DNA of 64,000 nucleotides from Byssochlamys sp. IMV 00236 (GCA_001931875.2 MSJH02000838.1:1-64000); one strand, 5' to 3'; numbered from the stretch's first letter, positions 14,963-29,600 are shown. Numbers and translations are program-made. The notes: generated by a model not told the origin, from the letters alone.

Positions 14963-15234
14963 AGTTAAAAAGAATAAATTTAAATAAAATTCCTTAGATT
15001 AATTTAATAGCTTAAAAGGTTAATAATACTTAAAAAAAAGAGTATTAATATATATAGTAGATATAAAGTATATTTATATATTTTTATTTAGAGTAATAAA
15101 TTTTATATAAAGCTTAAAAAATAGTTTCTTTAAGCTACTTAATTTTACTAAAATAAAATTATTCTTAAAGATTTTCTTAAAGTAAAATCTTTATTATACT
15201 AGAATTTACTAGTCTTAATTACTATTTTATAATA
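14963..15234 (-). repeat. 5' LTR of copia fragment
   Basis: 272 bp, the same family as 1785-2059. It abuts gypsy chromovirus sequence at 15235, showing that this copia copy lies inside a gypsy element. Confidence 0.75.
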
Positions 15235-15383
15235 GTATTTTTATTAACTATAGTAAAGTTTATATATAATAATTTAATCTATATCTTTATAAGTATAAGT
15301 TTTTTTATATTATCTATAGATTTAACCTTAAAAATTAAGATAAATATAACTTTAGAAAATAAATAAATATATTAATAATACTT
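15235..15383 (+). mobile_element. Chromovirus (Ty3/gypsy) fragment, left of nested copia
   Basis: This 149-bp piece matches the reverse complement of about 26165-26315 in the minus-strand chromovirus. Its right edge continues at 20788 once the copia element 15384-20787 is removed. It is the upstream part of the interrupted plus-strand gypsy copy. Confidence 0.7.
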
Positions 15384-15715
15384 AAAAAGAATAAGTTTTA
15401 ACTAGAATTCTCTAGACTAATTTAATAGCTTAAAGAAGCTAATATTATACTTAGAGAGAAAGTATATTAGCTAATACTATAGATATAGAAAATAATAAAA
15501 TATTTTTTATTTAAATAATAAAGTTTTTATAAAAAGTTTAAAAAAAAGTTTTTTTAAGCTTTATAATCTTATTATAATAAGATTATCTTTAATAATTTTT
15601 TTAAAATAAAATTATTCTTAAAGATTTTTTTAAAATAAAATTATTTTTAAAGATTTTCTTAAAATAAAATCTATAATATATTATTACTAGCTAGTTCTAA
15701 CTATTATTTTATAAT
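15384..15715 (-). repeat. 3' LTR of nested copia element (long variant)
   Basis: 332 bp, about 60 bp longer than the family's usual 273 bp. The extra length comes from two or three tandem copies of a roughly 36-bp unit around AAAATAAAATTATTCTTAAAG at 15600-15680. Its partner 20451-20787 has the same expansion. Confidence 0.75.
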
Positions 15716-18700
15716 ACTTCTTTTTAATTTAAACTTATTAAGTTAGTTAATCTTAATTAGTTTAAGAATTTTAAGAAGTTTACCTTTAATAGTAATTTAG
15801 TAAAATTATCTATTATTATATTCTATATTTTAATAAATTTAATATTAATTCTATTCTTTTAATATAGATTATATATATAGTAATATATAATATTAATATA
15901 TTTTAACCTTTTATAAATATAAGTATTCTTAATTAATAATAATAATACTTAATTATCTTTATATATTTTAACTAATAAACTAATAGTAAAAGTTTACTTC
16001 TCTCTTATTTTTAATTTATACTTATTAAGATTAATATAATATCTATACTCTATATTTCTTAAGAGAAGGGCTAATTACTAAGATTATTTTATAGCTTAAT
16101 ATATAGCTATATATTTAGCTTTTATAATTAAAGTTATAATAAACTTTTATTTTTTATTTAATTAGCTTATTAAATTATTAGCTAAAATAAAGATATACTT
16201 TAAAATTAATATTTAATTAGTTTTATCTATTATATAATTTAAATCTAAATACTTAATAAGCTGCTAGTCTTAGTTTATATTAAACTTAAGACTAAGGCTT
16301 ATAATTAATTATAGATATCTTATTAAGAATTTTAATACTTTAAAATACCTTTTAAATAAATCTAATAAATATTAACTTAATCTGCTAATTATAAATATAA
16401 TATTTAATTTTATTAAAATTACTAGGTAAATTAAGCTATTAATAATTCTTTAATATTTTCTCTAATTTATTTTTTTATTTTAAAGGCTAAATAGCTTTAA
16501 AGAGTTATATTTATTTAATAGAATATTAACTAGATATACTTTTTTTTATTTATTCTATATCTTAATAAGAGTTCTTTAATATAATAAGTTTAGTCTATAG
16601 TTAATATTTAGTCCTTTTTATTATAAATAATTTAAATATTAAAGATTTTCTTTACTTTCTCTAAATCTTTTATTTTATATATTAATTTAAACTATTATTT
16701 AAACTAATTAATATTTTCTATTTACTTTACTCTAATTAAAATATTATTAATATATACTAGAAATAAAATCTCTTTCTTTAAGTATTATAGAAAGTATAGA
16801 TTAATATTAATTTATATAAAACTTATCTTCTAGAATATTTTTATATAAGTTTAATTTTAATCTTTTATAGCTTATTTTAATCTATATAGAGATTAAAAGA
16901 TCTTTAATATTATCTTTAATAGTATATTTATTCTTAATAAAGGTATTATATAAATTTTCTCCTTTAATATTAATTTTATAAAGGTATTATTAATATCTAT
17001 TATATAATACTTTAAATTCTCTATAATAATAATAGCTAAAAAGGCCTATAATATATTATAGTATAAAGTAAAGATAAAGGTATATTTAAAATTAATACTA
17101 TATTTTTAAATAAACCTTTAAATAATAAAATATATTTTAAACTTCTAAAGAAAGCTATTAAGATTATATTTTATAATTAATACTTAATAGCTAATTATAA
17201 TATTAGCTCTAGATAATAGTATAATTACTTTAAAAATACTATTTACTTAGAGTATATTTATTTTAGCTTTAAATATATTCTTTTATAATTTACTTTAAGT
17301 AAGATTATTAATTATAGCTTAATATAAGTTTAAGATTAAAATATATTTCTTTATTATATATATTACTATTATTATACTTAATATTTAATCTATATACTTC
17401 TCTTAGTCTATATTAATATCTAGAAATAAGAGATTTAATATAAGTATAGCTTTATATAACTTTAGTTCTTATTTATTATTTAATAGCTTAACTTTTTCTC
17501 TCTTATATTTTATTATATAGAGAATCTTTATATAAGATATAATTTATTTATTTAGTCTTAGTAAAGAGTTTATTTATATAACTTTATAATTATTTAAGTT
17601 ATTAAAGTAAGAATTATTAAATATTTTTTTTATTCTTTAATCTTATTATAATTAGAATTTTTAATTTTTTATAAATAAAAAACTTTATTTTTTTTAAAGA
17701 AAAATAAAACTTCTTTATAGCTCTTTTTTTAATTATTAATATTATTCTTTCTTTTATTTAAAAATATATATATACTTAATATAAGATTAAGTAAGGTAAT
17801 ATATTAAATTATTAGTTAATCTCTTAAGTTCTTTATTAATATTATATTTAATAATACTCTTTAAAAAATATTTAAGTTTAAATTTTCTCTTAGTTTATTT
17901 TTAAAGAATTTAGTTTAATAGGTTTTAATAGTCTTTCTTATATTTAAAGCTTAGACTTTTTACTATTTATTTATTCTCTTAATATATTTTATAAAAATAT
18001 AGATTTTATCTTAATTTATTAATTTATTTCTTTATATATCTTATAGTAGAAAATTAAAATTCTAGATTTATATATAATACTGCTTAATATCTCTATACTT
18101 TTAAATAATTAATTAATAGCTTAACTTTAATAAATACTTTCTCTAGAGATATTTAAACCCTATTAATTATTAGTTTATTTAATACTTTATTTTTAATATA
18201 TATATTAGCTTAAGCTATTTCTATCTATAATTTAATTAAAAGGTTTAAATCTTTAAATATAGCTCTTATCTTTTTTTTAATAGTTTAATATATTTATTTT
18301 ATAGCTTTATTTTATATTAATATATATAAAATTATTAATTTATAGTAGGTGCTAAACTGCTTTCTCTAAATCTTAAAGAGTTTCTTAAGTTTTAATATAT
18401 TATCTAATTATATACTAAGAATTTAAAGATTTATTATTATCTTAACTTCTCTTTTTTATTTATTTAAAATAGGAGTAATATTAAATTTAGCTTTTATTAA
18501 AAATATCTATATTTTTCTTAAAAAATTATCTATAATTATTAGAAAGTAAATATATTTATTCTTAAACTCTAGTATTTAACTATATATATTTATATAAATA
18601 AGTTTTAAGATATTAGCCTTTTATATACTTATAGTATTTCTCTTATTTTTAATATTAGTTATAGTATATATTATATATTAATAGTTTATTATTATTTTAA

Positions 18701-20450
18701 TAGGCTTCTTTAATATAATTAAATTATATAGATTCTTAATCTTTTTAAGTTTAAAATAATTAATTCTCTTATATTATAGTTAATACTCTTTCTTTTTCTT
18801 AATTTTTTTAAAAAAAATTCTTTCTCTTAATTTATAGCTATAATATTTAAAGTATTTTTAATAAAAGATAGTATAATAAATATATATTATAATTATAATA
18901 TTTAATTTAAGAAGACTTTTTTAATAATATAAACTCTATATTTAATAATACTTTAAATTATAATTTTATCTAATTTATTTAATATAGATATTAATCTTTT
19001 ATTTAAAGCATTTATATATATTTAATTATTAGTAAAATATCTTAATTAATAAAAGATTTATTTTAAGATTAAATATAAATAATATATTCTCTAAGTTTAA
19101 TATCTTCTTATTCTTATCTTTTAAAATAATTATTCTTATATATTTTAAATATAAGATTTCTCTATTTATATAAATATACCTCTATTAAATTTAAATTAAT
19201 AATCCTTTAAAATAATAATTTTTATTAATTATATATAAATTAATATTATTATCTATATATTATTAAAATAAATTCTTACTGGCGATATTTTTTAATAAAT
19301 AAATAATTTTATCTAAGATATAGTTATTAAAGGTAATTAAGGACTTTAATTAAAATTAACTCTTTTTAATATCTAAGGTTTTTTCTATATTATATACTTT
19401 ATATCTTTTATTTTTTAATCTTTTACTCTTTAAGAATTAAACCTCTTTATAGATTTTATTAATTATCTTTATTATTATTTTATTTTAAATAATAAGACTA
19501 TTAAATATTTATTTATAAGACTTTCTTTTTTATCTTTAATTATTTCTTATATTTTTTTAAATAATAAGTAAGAATAAATAATCTTTAATATAATAATTCT
19601 TCTTATAAATATAGTATTTAATAGATTTTTATTTATTTTTTATAAAGAATATAATAATTAATTTTACTTAAAGTTAGCTCTTTATTTCTTTTAAAATAGC
19701 TAAAATATTATCTATTTCTAGATTCTTATATATATTAATTACTGCCTTATTTATAGTATACTCCTTAGATAATAATAAGAGTAATTATTATATCTTAGTT
19801 TTAAATTAAGCTAAAAAAGATATTATATTATTAGATATTATAATTCTCTTTTTTATTTATTATAATTAACTCTAAGTATTTAAGATTATTTATCTAGAAG
19901 TTATTTAAAAATATATAAATAATTAAATAAGTTAGTATTTTTAATTAAGGAAAGTTTTTATATATTTTATTTATAAAGCCTCTTATAATATATATATATT
20001 ATTAAAATTAATAAATCTATCTTAATTATCTTTAAATAAATATTTAATAATTTAATATTAAATAGCTATATTAACCTTATTAAATTAATTATTATTTAAT
20101 CTTTTAATAAATTTAATAGCTTTTTAGTAATCTTTATTAATAAGCTATCTCTTTATATAAATAAACTATTTCTTATAGTTCTCCTTTAAAAGGATAAAAA
20201 TAAGTTTCTCTTTTTTACTTTTAATATTATTTATTAAGAATATAATAATAGTAAGTTAATATTCTAACCTTTAATAGAATTTAACCTCTATTAAATTTAA
20301 TATTTAATATAGTATTAAAGTAATCTTATTATAAGTTCTTTTATATAAAAATAGCTTATTATTACTAATTTAAACTTAAATATTTAAAATAGAAAAGTTT
20401 TTACTATATAACTATTTTTCCTAAATTATTATAAACTTAAGCTTATAACT

Positions 20451-20787
20451 ACTTAAAAAGAATAAGTTTTAACTAAAATTTCTTAGATTAATTTAATAGC
20501 TTAAAAGGGCTAATATTATATTTAAGGAGAAAATATATTAGCTAATACTATAAATATAGAAAATAATAAAATATTCTTTATTTAAGTAATAAAGTTTTTA
20601 TAAGAAATTTAAGAAAAATTTTTTTTAAACTCTATAATCTTATTATAATAAGATTATCTCTAATAATTTCTTTAAAATAAAATTATCCCTAAAGATTTCT
20701 CTAAAGTAAAATTATTTCTAAGAATTTCCTTAAAGTAAAATCTATAGTATACTATTATTAACTAGTCTTAACTGCTATTTTATAATA
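20451..20787 (-). repeat. 5' LTR of nested copia element (long variant)
   Basis: 337 bp with the same internal tandem expansion as 15384-15715. Its outer end is ATTTTATAATA, followed by the target duplication GCAGT. Confidence 0.75.
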
Positions 20788-23257
20788 GCAGTTAATAATT
20801 AATTAAAAAAACTTATTAAAATTTATACTTAATTAGAAAAATTTCTTTAAAAGGCTATTATTATATAATAAAAATATTATAATAAGAAATATAAGCTTAA
20901 ATCTTATATAATAGAAGACTAAGTCTATTTTTTAATAAAAAACTTAAAAATAAATTAATTAATTAAGAAATTAGATATAAAATATTTAAGACCTTATAAA
21001 GTTATAGAGAGAATTAAAACTTAAGCTTATTAGCTTAAACTTTTAAAAAGCTTAAGTAAAATATATTTAATCTTCTATATTTCTCTATTAAAGCTTTATT
21101 ATTAAAGATTAAAAGCTAAATTTAAATATTTAAACTTAATCTTAATAGATAATAAATTAAAATAAGAGATTAAAGCTATTTTAAATAAATAAATAATATA
21201 AAGAAAGAAATAATATTTAATTAAATAAAAAGGCTATTTAAATTATAAAAATTTATAATAGCTTAAAGAAGATCTTAAATATACTTAAAATATATTAGCT
21301 AAATTTAAGGTAATAATATAAGCTATTAATAAGACTTCTTTAAAAAGAGCTTTAAAAGGCTTTAAAAGAAAGAGTTAATAAAACTAATAAAAACTTTTTT
21401 TTCTTATTAAGTTTTTAAGTTTTATTTAATTATTTTATTATTAAAGCTATATTACTCTTTCTTTCTTTATTTATTTATAAAGATTTAAAAGTTTTAATAA
21501 AGATATAAAAAGCTAATTTATTTAAAAATAAATTTATTTTAACTAAGTTATTTTTAGCAGAAATTAAAAATATAAGCCTAAGATTAATTCTCTTTATTTA
21601 TTTATTTTACTATTATAGAACTTTATTAGTATAAATTTATTCTCTTTCTTATTAGAGAAAGAAGGGATATTATAAGTAATATATATAATTTCTTATATAT
21701 ACTATAGATTTAAAGCTATTAAATAAAGTAATTTAAGCAACTCTTATTAAAGCTATATTATAAACTATTTATATAAAGATAAGGTTAATAAGATAATAAA
21801 TATAAGCTTATTTATATTTACTTTAATAAGCGCTTTATATAGATATATCTCTATAAAGAATTTATATTTATTATAAGCCTTTTTAAAAGACTTATAATTA
21901 TTTAAAAAATAAGTCTTTTAGCTAAAGCTTTATAAATAAATAAGCTTATTCTTATAATTAATAAGATTAAAATATAAAGCTTATATTTATAACTATAATA
22001 ATTATACTTAATATTAATATTAATATAAGTATATTAAAATACTAGATTTTTAATTAGTCTCTTTAAATAATAAAGATATATCTTTTAAAAAATTAGAGAA
22101 AATTCTTTACTTAGCTTAAAAATAATAAAGCTATTCTTTATTATTATATTATTAATAATAATAATAATAGTTTTAACTAATATTTTAATAATAATTAATT
22201 TAATCTAAATCTTTATATTAATAATTCTTTTATACTCTATACTTTATTTCTAAGGCCTTTTTATAATATAAATAAAAGTTACCTTTAATTTAACTATAGT
22301 AGCTAGCTTAATAATAAGATAAATTCTCTTTTTTCCAATAGGCTTTTTAATACTATTATTAAGTTAAATAGACTTATTTATATAATAATTAAAATTATAA
22401 AAAAAGGCTAATTTAATAAAAGTATAAACTTTTTATACTTTAAATTTAATATAATATTTATTTTAGCTAATAAATCTTCTATAAGATTTAAAGTAAATAG
22501 AGATATTAATTTATTAATAGCTATAAAAGAAGTAATACTTAATTAAAGAGATAATTTCTTTAATATTATAATAATAGTTAAAATCTCTAATATTTTAATA
22601 GTAATTAGAAAATTATAATTTAATATTATATTAATAATTAAATCTAGCTATATTTTAATAATTATAGCTATATTCTCTATAAAAGATATAAGAGAAGAAA
22701 ATAGCTTATTAAAAGAAGAGATAACTTTTTTAAGCTATTAATACTACTAAAATTAGTATATATTATATAAACCTTAAATTAAAATAATTACTTAAGAAGT
22801 CTAACTATAAGAGAGTAATATAAAATAAATTCTAAGACTTATAGTTTAATTAAATTAGTAGATATTAATATAATTAATTAAAATAACTTATTTTTAAAGT
22901 AAGAAGCTTTAAAAATAAATAAAAAGTAGTTAATTTTTTAAAGTTTTTTAAGCTATTATATTATTAATACTATTATACCTTTAAAAATATATTTAAATTA
23001 TTATTTAAATACATTTAAAATTAAAAGTTATATATAATAAGAGATAAGAAAATAATTACTAAAGATTAAAATTCTAACCTTATAATATTATATAAATAAT
23101 ACTCTTAGCTTATATAATTTCTTAATTCTTTACTATAAAAGTAATAAGAAACTTCTTTATTTACTATACTATAAACCTCTATAAAGCTATACTCTATATT
23201 TAATATAATAACTTTATAATAGCTTAAGAATAAGCCTTTAAAAAGAAGAGAAATACT
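20788..23257 (+). mobile_element. Chromovirus (Ty3/gypsy) 3' part; arm of a long inverted repeat
   Basis: Plus-strand 3' end of a gypsy element. The integrase C-terminus is readable near 20880-21110 (KKLDIKYLRPYKVIERI, then IFYISLL, where intact elements have HPVFHVSLLEPY-like sequence). A degraded chromodomain follows at 21175-21307 (YLIK*KGYLNYKNL, then KEDLKYT*NILAKF; the first stop sits on the conserved W). About 1.9 kb follow that I cannot interpret. The whole piece is the near-identical reverse complement of 23690-26165. It ends on a purine tract (near 23240-23257) where its own LTR should start. Confidence 0.8.
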
Positions 23258-23689
23258 TATAAGAAATAGAGATTTATAGAAATTACTAGTAAATTACTCT
23301 GCTAGTAATTATAGTAAGAGAAATAATAGCTTTATATATTTAGCTTAGAGAAGAGTTTATTAGTAAGATAAAGGGTTAATTATTATAATAAAGGGTTTAA
23401 TTAATATAGAGAAGAGTTTATATTAAAAAGGTCTAATAATAAAGAGTTTATATAAGTAAAGAAATAATAAGATATATATTATATTAAAATAGATTATTAG
23501 CTTTTAATAAAATAGTAATCTAGAGCCTATTTATATTTTAAACCTTAAGTACTTTTTAGCTTTATCTTATATAAATCTTAAAAGTAGAGAATATAAAGTT
23601 TAATTAATTATCTTAATATTATATTTAAATTTAAGGCTTTACTATAATTTTATAAACTTATATCTTAATAAAAAGCTAAGAGTATAATA
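23258..23689 (-). repeat. 3' LTR of chromovirus (centre of the inverted repeat)
   Basis: 432 bp, the same length as its partner 30338-30769. On the minus strand it begins TATTATACTCTTAG. It is also the only spacer between the two inverted arms (20788-23257 and 23690-26165), so both elements adjoin one LTR. Confidence 0.8.
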
Positions 23690-26600
23690 GTATTCTTCTC
23701 TTTTTTAAAGGCTTATTCTTAAGCTATTATAAAATTATTATATTAAATATAAAGTATAGCTTTATAAAGGTTTATAATATAATAAATAAAAAAGCTTTTT
23801 ATTACTTTTATAATAAAAGGTTAAGAAATTATATAAGCTAAGAGTATTATTTATATAATATTATAAAATTAAAATTTTAACTCTTAATAATTATTTTTTT
23901 ATTTTCTATTATATATAGCTCTTAATCTTAAATATATTTAAATAAAGATCTAGATATATTTTTAAAGGTATAAGAATATTAATAATATAATAGCTTAAAA
24001 CTTTTAAAAGATTAGCTACTTTTTTATTTATTTTTTAAAGCTTTTTACTTTAAGAGTAAGTTATTATAATTTATTATATTAATACTAGCTAATTTAATTA
24101 AACTATAGATCTTAGAATTTATTTTATACTACTCTCTTATAGTAAGACTTTTTAAATAATTACTTTAGTTTAAGATTTATATAATAAGTATTAATTTTAT
24201 TAATATTAATAACTTAAAAAAGTTACTTCTCTCTTTAAGAAGCTATTTCCTTCTCTTATATTTCTTATAGAAAATATAGCTACTGCTATTAAAATATAGC
24301 TAAATCTAGTTATTAATATAATATTAAATTATAATCTCTTAATTACTGCTAAAATATTAAGAATTTTAGCTGCTATTATAATACTAGAGAAACTACTTCT
24401 TTAATTAAATATTATTCTTTTTATAGCTATTAATAGATTAATATCTTTATTTACTTTAAATTCTATAGAAGATCTATTAGCTAAAATAAATATTATATTT
24501 AAATTAAGATATAATTAATTTATATTTTTATTAAAGTAATCTTTTTTTATAATTTTAGCTATTATATAAATAAGTTTTTTTAATTTAATAATAATGCTAA
24601 AAGGCTTAAAAAAAAAGAGAACTTATTTTATTATTAAGCTAGCTATTATAGCTAAGTTAAAAATAATTCTTATTTATATTATAAAAAGATCTTAAAAATA
24701 AAGTATAAAGTATAAAGAAATTATTAATATAAAGACTTAAATTAAACTAATTATTATTAAGATATTAATTAAGATTATTATTATTATTATTACTAATATA
24801 ATAATAAAGAATAGCTTTATTATCTTTAAGCTAAATAAAAAGTTTTTTTTAATTTCTTAAAAGATATACCTTTATTATTTAAAAAGGCTAATTAAAAATC
24901 TAGTACTTTAATATACTTATATTAATATTAATATTAAATATAATTATTATAGTTATAAATATAAGCTCTATATTTTAATCTTATTAGTTTATAAGAATAA
25001 GCTTATTTATCTATAGAGCTTTAGCTAAGAGACTTATCTCTTAAATAATTATAAGTCTTTTAAGAAAGCTTATAATAAGTATAAATTCTTTATAAAGATA
25101 TATTTATATAAAATACTTATTAAGGTAAATATAAATAAGTTTATATTTATTATTCTATTAATCTTATCTTTATATAAGTAGTTTATAATATAGCTTTAGT
25201 AGAAATTATTTAAATTATTCTATTTAATAGTATTAAATTTATAGTATATATAAGAAATTATATATATTACTTATAATATTCTTTCTTTCTTTAATAAGAA
25301 AGAAAATAAGTTTATATTAATAAGGTTTTATAATAATAAAATAGATAAATAAGGGGAATTAATCTTAAGCCTATATTTTTAATTTTTACTAAAAGTAACT
25401 TAGTTAAAATAAATTTATTTCTAGATAAATTAACTTTTTATATCTTTATTAAAACTCTTAAATCTTTATAAATAAATAAATAAAGAAAGAGTAATATAAA
25501 TTTAATAATAAAATAATTAAGTAAAACTTAAAAATCTAATAGGAAAAAAAGAAAAATTTTATTAATTTTATTAATTTCTTTTTTTAAAGCTTCTTAAAGC
25601 TCTTTTTAAAGAAGTTTTATTAATAGCTTATATTATTACTTTAAATTTAGCTAATATATTTTAAATATATTTAAGATCTTTCTTAAGCTATTATAAATTT
25701 TTATAATTTAAATAGCTCTTTTATTTAATTAAATATTACTTTTTTTTCTATATTATTTATTTATTTAAAATAGCTTTAATCTCTTATTTTAATTTATTAT
25801 TTATTAAGATTAAGTTTAAATATTTAAGTTTAGCCTTAAGTCTTTAATAATAAGGCTCTAATAAAGAAATATAAAAAATTAAATATATTTTATTTAAGCT
25901 CTTTAGAAGTTTAAGCTAATAGGCTTAAGTTTTAATTCTTTCTATAATTTTATAAGGTCTTAAGTATTTTATATCTAGTTTCTTAATTAGTTAATTTATC
26001 TTTAAGTTCTTTATTAAAAGATAGACTTAGTCTTTTACTATATAGAATTTAGACTTATACTTCTTATTATAATATTTCTATTATATAGTAATAATCTTTT
26101 AAAGGAATTTTTCTAATTAAGTATAAATCTTAATAAGTTCTTTTAATTAATTATTAATTATTAGTATATTTATTTACTTCTTAAAATTATATTTATTTTA
26201 ACTTCTAGAGTTAAATCTATAGATAATATAGAAGAAACTTATACCTATAAAGATATAAATTAAATTATTATATATAAACTCTGCTATAATTAATAAAAAT
26301 ACTTAATTATCTTATTTATAGTTTAAGTAAACTTAAAGGTAATACTCTAGTATTTAATTCTACCTTTTAATTTAGCTATTAATCTAGAGGTAAAATATAG
26401 TATTTAAAAATCTAGTAATTTAAATATAGTAGTAAAATTCTATTTAATATTTACTAGTAAATAGTATACTCTTATTTAATATAATTAACTATAGAGATTT
26501 AAAGTAATTATAAATATAATCTATAATAAGATTAATTATTTTATTTACTTTTAATATTTTATAAATAAAGATATAAAGTACTATCTTTAAATAGTAATTT

Positions 26601-29600
26601 ATAATTACTAATATTAAATTATAAATAACTTCTTATTTCTTTAATAATAGTAGTCTTATTATAAAATCTATTAAAATATTCTATTATAGCTATATTAAGA
26701 TTAGTAGAGACTTTAACTCTTTATATAGCTTATATTATAGAATTTAATTTCTCTAGTAGATATTATATATAAATATATATTTTTATATATTCTATATTAT
26801 TTTAGGCTAATTAAATCTTCTTTAAAATAGCTCTTTAATCTTTTTAATACCTTAATACTTTATATAAAGATTATTATAATATATTTAAAAGAGCTCTTAC
26901 TTTATAATAAGTATATCTAGTATAAATATAATATTATTTTTTTATAATAGTCCTTTATTATTTATTCTCTATATTATCTTTAAGCTATCTTTAGAAATAT
27001 ATATTTTTAATTCCTTAGTTTTCTCTAAAATAAAGATATTCTTTATTTAAAGCTATTTTAATATAAAAAGTAAGCTAAGAGTTATAATATCTTAAGTAAA
27101 CTTTTCTTTAATTATCTTAATAATTAATATTTTTTATATTAAATATTTTAAACTATTTATACTATTTGCTCTAATAGATTTATATTTTAAACTATTTTCT
27201 TATATATACTTATCTTAAGCTTTATATTAAAGCTTTTTCTAGAGGGTTAGAAATAATCTTATCTAAGATTTAAATTTAAAGAGTTTAAAATTTATTTTTT
27301 TAAATAGAGTATTTATAATATTAAGCTATCTTAGCTTATATTTAATTTAAAAGTTATATATTACTAATAATTTTACCTATTAAGCTTATTTATTATTTAA
27401 TATCTTTATAATAAAGAAATAATATAAATTTATATAATTACTCTATATTTATATAAAGTATTTACTATCTTTTAAATAATAATACTAATATTTAAAAATA
27501 TTAATAATAGCTAAGAGTTTTTAATTATAGACCTTATAATATATCTTTATTTTAATAAACTTCTAGGTATAATATATTATAAAGTACTAGTTCTTAAATA
27601 TAATATTATAACTTATCTTAATTTTAATTCTTAAAGCTATCTTTAAACTAATATTTAAACTTATCTTATTATTATCTTTTTAAAGGAGTATAATAATAAG
27701 AGTAAATCTTAAAGTATTAATTATAAGTTATATTAATTTCTTTAGATTAAAGTATTTTAGTATTAATAAAGTTATAAATATTAACTTTAGCTTATTAAAT
27801 ACTTTTATAGTCTTTTTAGTTTAAATAAATATTTTAATTTTCTTTCTCTAAATGCTTTTTTTTAATAGATTAATTAAAGAAGCTATTTTTATAGAATAAT
27901 TATAGATAAATCTTCTAAAAAATTTAATAAATCTTAAAAAGACTTAAACTTTTTTAAAAAATTTAAGCTTTAGCTAATTTTTAATAATTTCTATTTTGCT
28001 AAAATTTATCTCTATTTTATTTTTCTTTATAAAGAAATTAAGGAATTTAATCCTTTTCTTATAGAATTTATATTTAGATAATTTTATATATAATTTATAC
28101 TCTTATAATCTTTTTAAAACTTATATTATATATTTTTTATACTCTTTAATAAAGTTAGAGAAAATTAAAATATTATCTAAATATATAATATAATAGATAT
28201 TTAATAACTCCTATAATACTTAATTAATATAAGCTTAAAAAATAGTAAAAATATTATATAGGCTAAATAATATAATTAAATATTTAAAATACTTATAATA
28301 GATTTAAAAGGCTATTTTCTATTTATTTCTATAGTAGATTTTAATCTAATAATAAGTATTCCTAAGATTAAGCTTAATAAAGATCTTAGAACTAATTAAT
28401 TAGTTAAACATTTTATTTATCTTAGATAAAGAATATTTATTCTTTATAATAATACTATTTAAGGCTTAATAATTAATATAAAGCCTTAGCATATTATTTA
28501 TCTTAAGAATAAATAAAATAAATACTTTTATAGAACTAGTTAATAATTATATTTACTCTTTTTATTATATATCTTTAAGATATTTATATAAAATATTAAG
28601 TTTTTTAATAAAGAGATTATAAAATTTCCTTTATAAAGATACTATACTATTTAAAAGTTTAATCTTATATTTATTTATTTTAATAAGTAATATATTTATT
28701 CTTTTCTTTAAAAAGACTTCTATATACTTTTTATATTTTAAAAGCAGATTTTTTAAGATAATAGAGTTAATTTAATTCTTATAAAATATATAGATTATTT
28801 CTTTTTTTATTATCTTAGAGAATTATTAAATATTTTTAATCTTTATCTATAGCTATTATAAAATATAATATTTTTAAATTATTAACTCTTAATTTATAAT
28901 AAGATTAATAGTTTATAATTATAGTTTCTTAAGGATAATAAATAATTTAAGTATTAAGATAATATAAAAGTATATATTTACTTTCTCTATAATTCCTTTA
29001 AAATTAATAATATAAATCTTTATCTTAAAGAATTTATACTTTTAAATCTTATATTTATTAATAGATTTAAAGTTTATATATTACTAGAAATCTAGAGAAA
29101 TTCTATATTATATAATTATATCTAAGCTAATATAGTATTAAGCTAAACTTAAATTAATAAAAGCTTTATCTTTAAATATATTATTAAATAAGTAAAGTTA
29201 TATTAAAGTATATAAAGACTTTTTATCTATTTTAAACTCTTTATTATAAAGAATTATAATAGTCTTAAGCTTTTTTTTTAAGAGAATCTTTCTTTTTTAA
29301 GTATAATTTAAATTTCTATATATAACTTCTTTTACTATAGTTAAAATAATAGCTTTTCTTTTTAAACTAGTCTTATTTTACTAGTAATTTAAACTTTTTT
29401 TTTTAGAGTTTATTTATTCCCTTATACTAGTTATTAGTCTTCTTTCTCTTTTACCTTAAGATAAAGTCTTTTAGTATACTCTATATTAGTCTATTTATAT
29501 TTAGTATAGTAAGGAGATTTAAGAGTTTATTCTTTTTTTAATTTATTTTCTAATTAATAGTTAAAAATACTAATTAATTAAAATTAGTTAAAAGGTCTTA

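Larger units (their letters stand above)
13166..15234 (-). mobile_element. Ty1/copia 5' fragment, RIP-degraded, with a nested solo LTR
   Basis: Minus-strand copia gag/protease region ending in a 5' LTR at 14963-15234. It is collinear with 366-2059 and 32180-33875. The collinearity breaks at 13947-14311, where an unrelated 365-bp repeat is inserted. The 3' half of the element is absent. Confidence 0.75.
15384..20787 (-). mobile_element. Full-length Ty1/copia element (nested), RIP-degraded
   Basis: A complete 5.4-kb element on the minus strand with LTRs at 15384-15715 (3') and 20451-20787 (5'). In minus-strand order come the 5' LTR, a TATAAG-type primer-site region, gag, integrase (about 18540-18600), RT with a degraded YVDDI box (about 16734-16757) and RNase H (about 16070-16160). 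Flanking pentamers are ATAAT (15379-15383) and GCAGT (20788-20792), which differ only by transitions. Removing the element and one pentamer restores the gypsy sequence seen uninterrupted near 26160. All frames are closed by stops. Confidence 0.85.
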
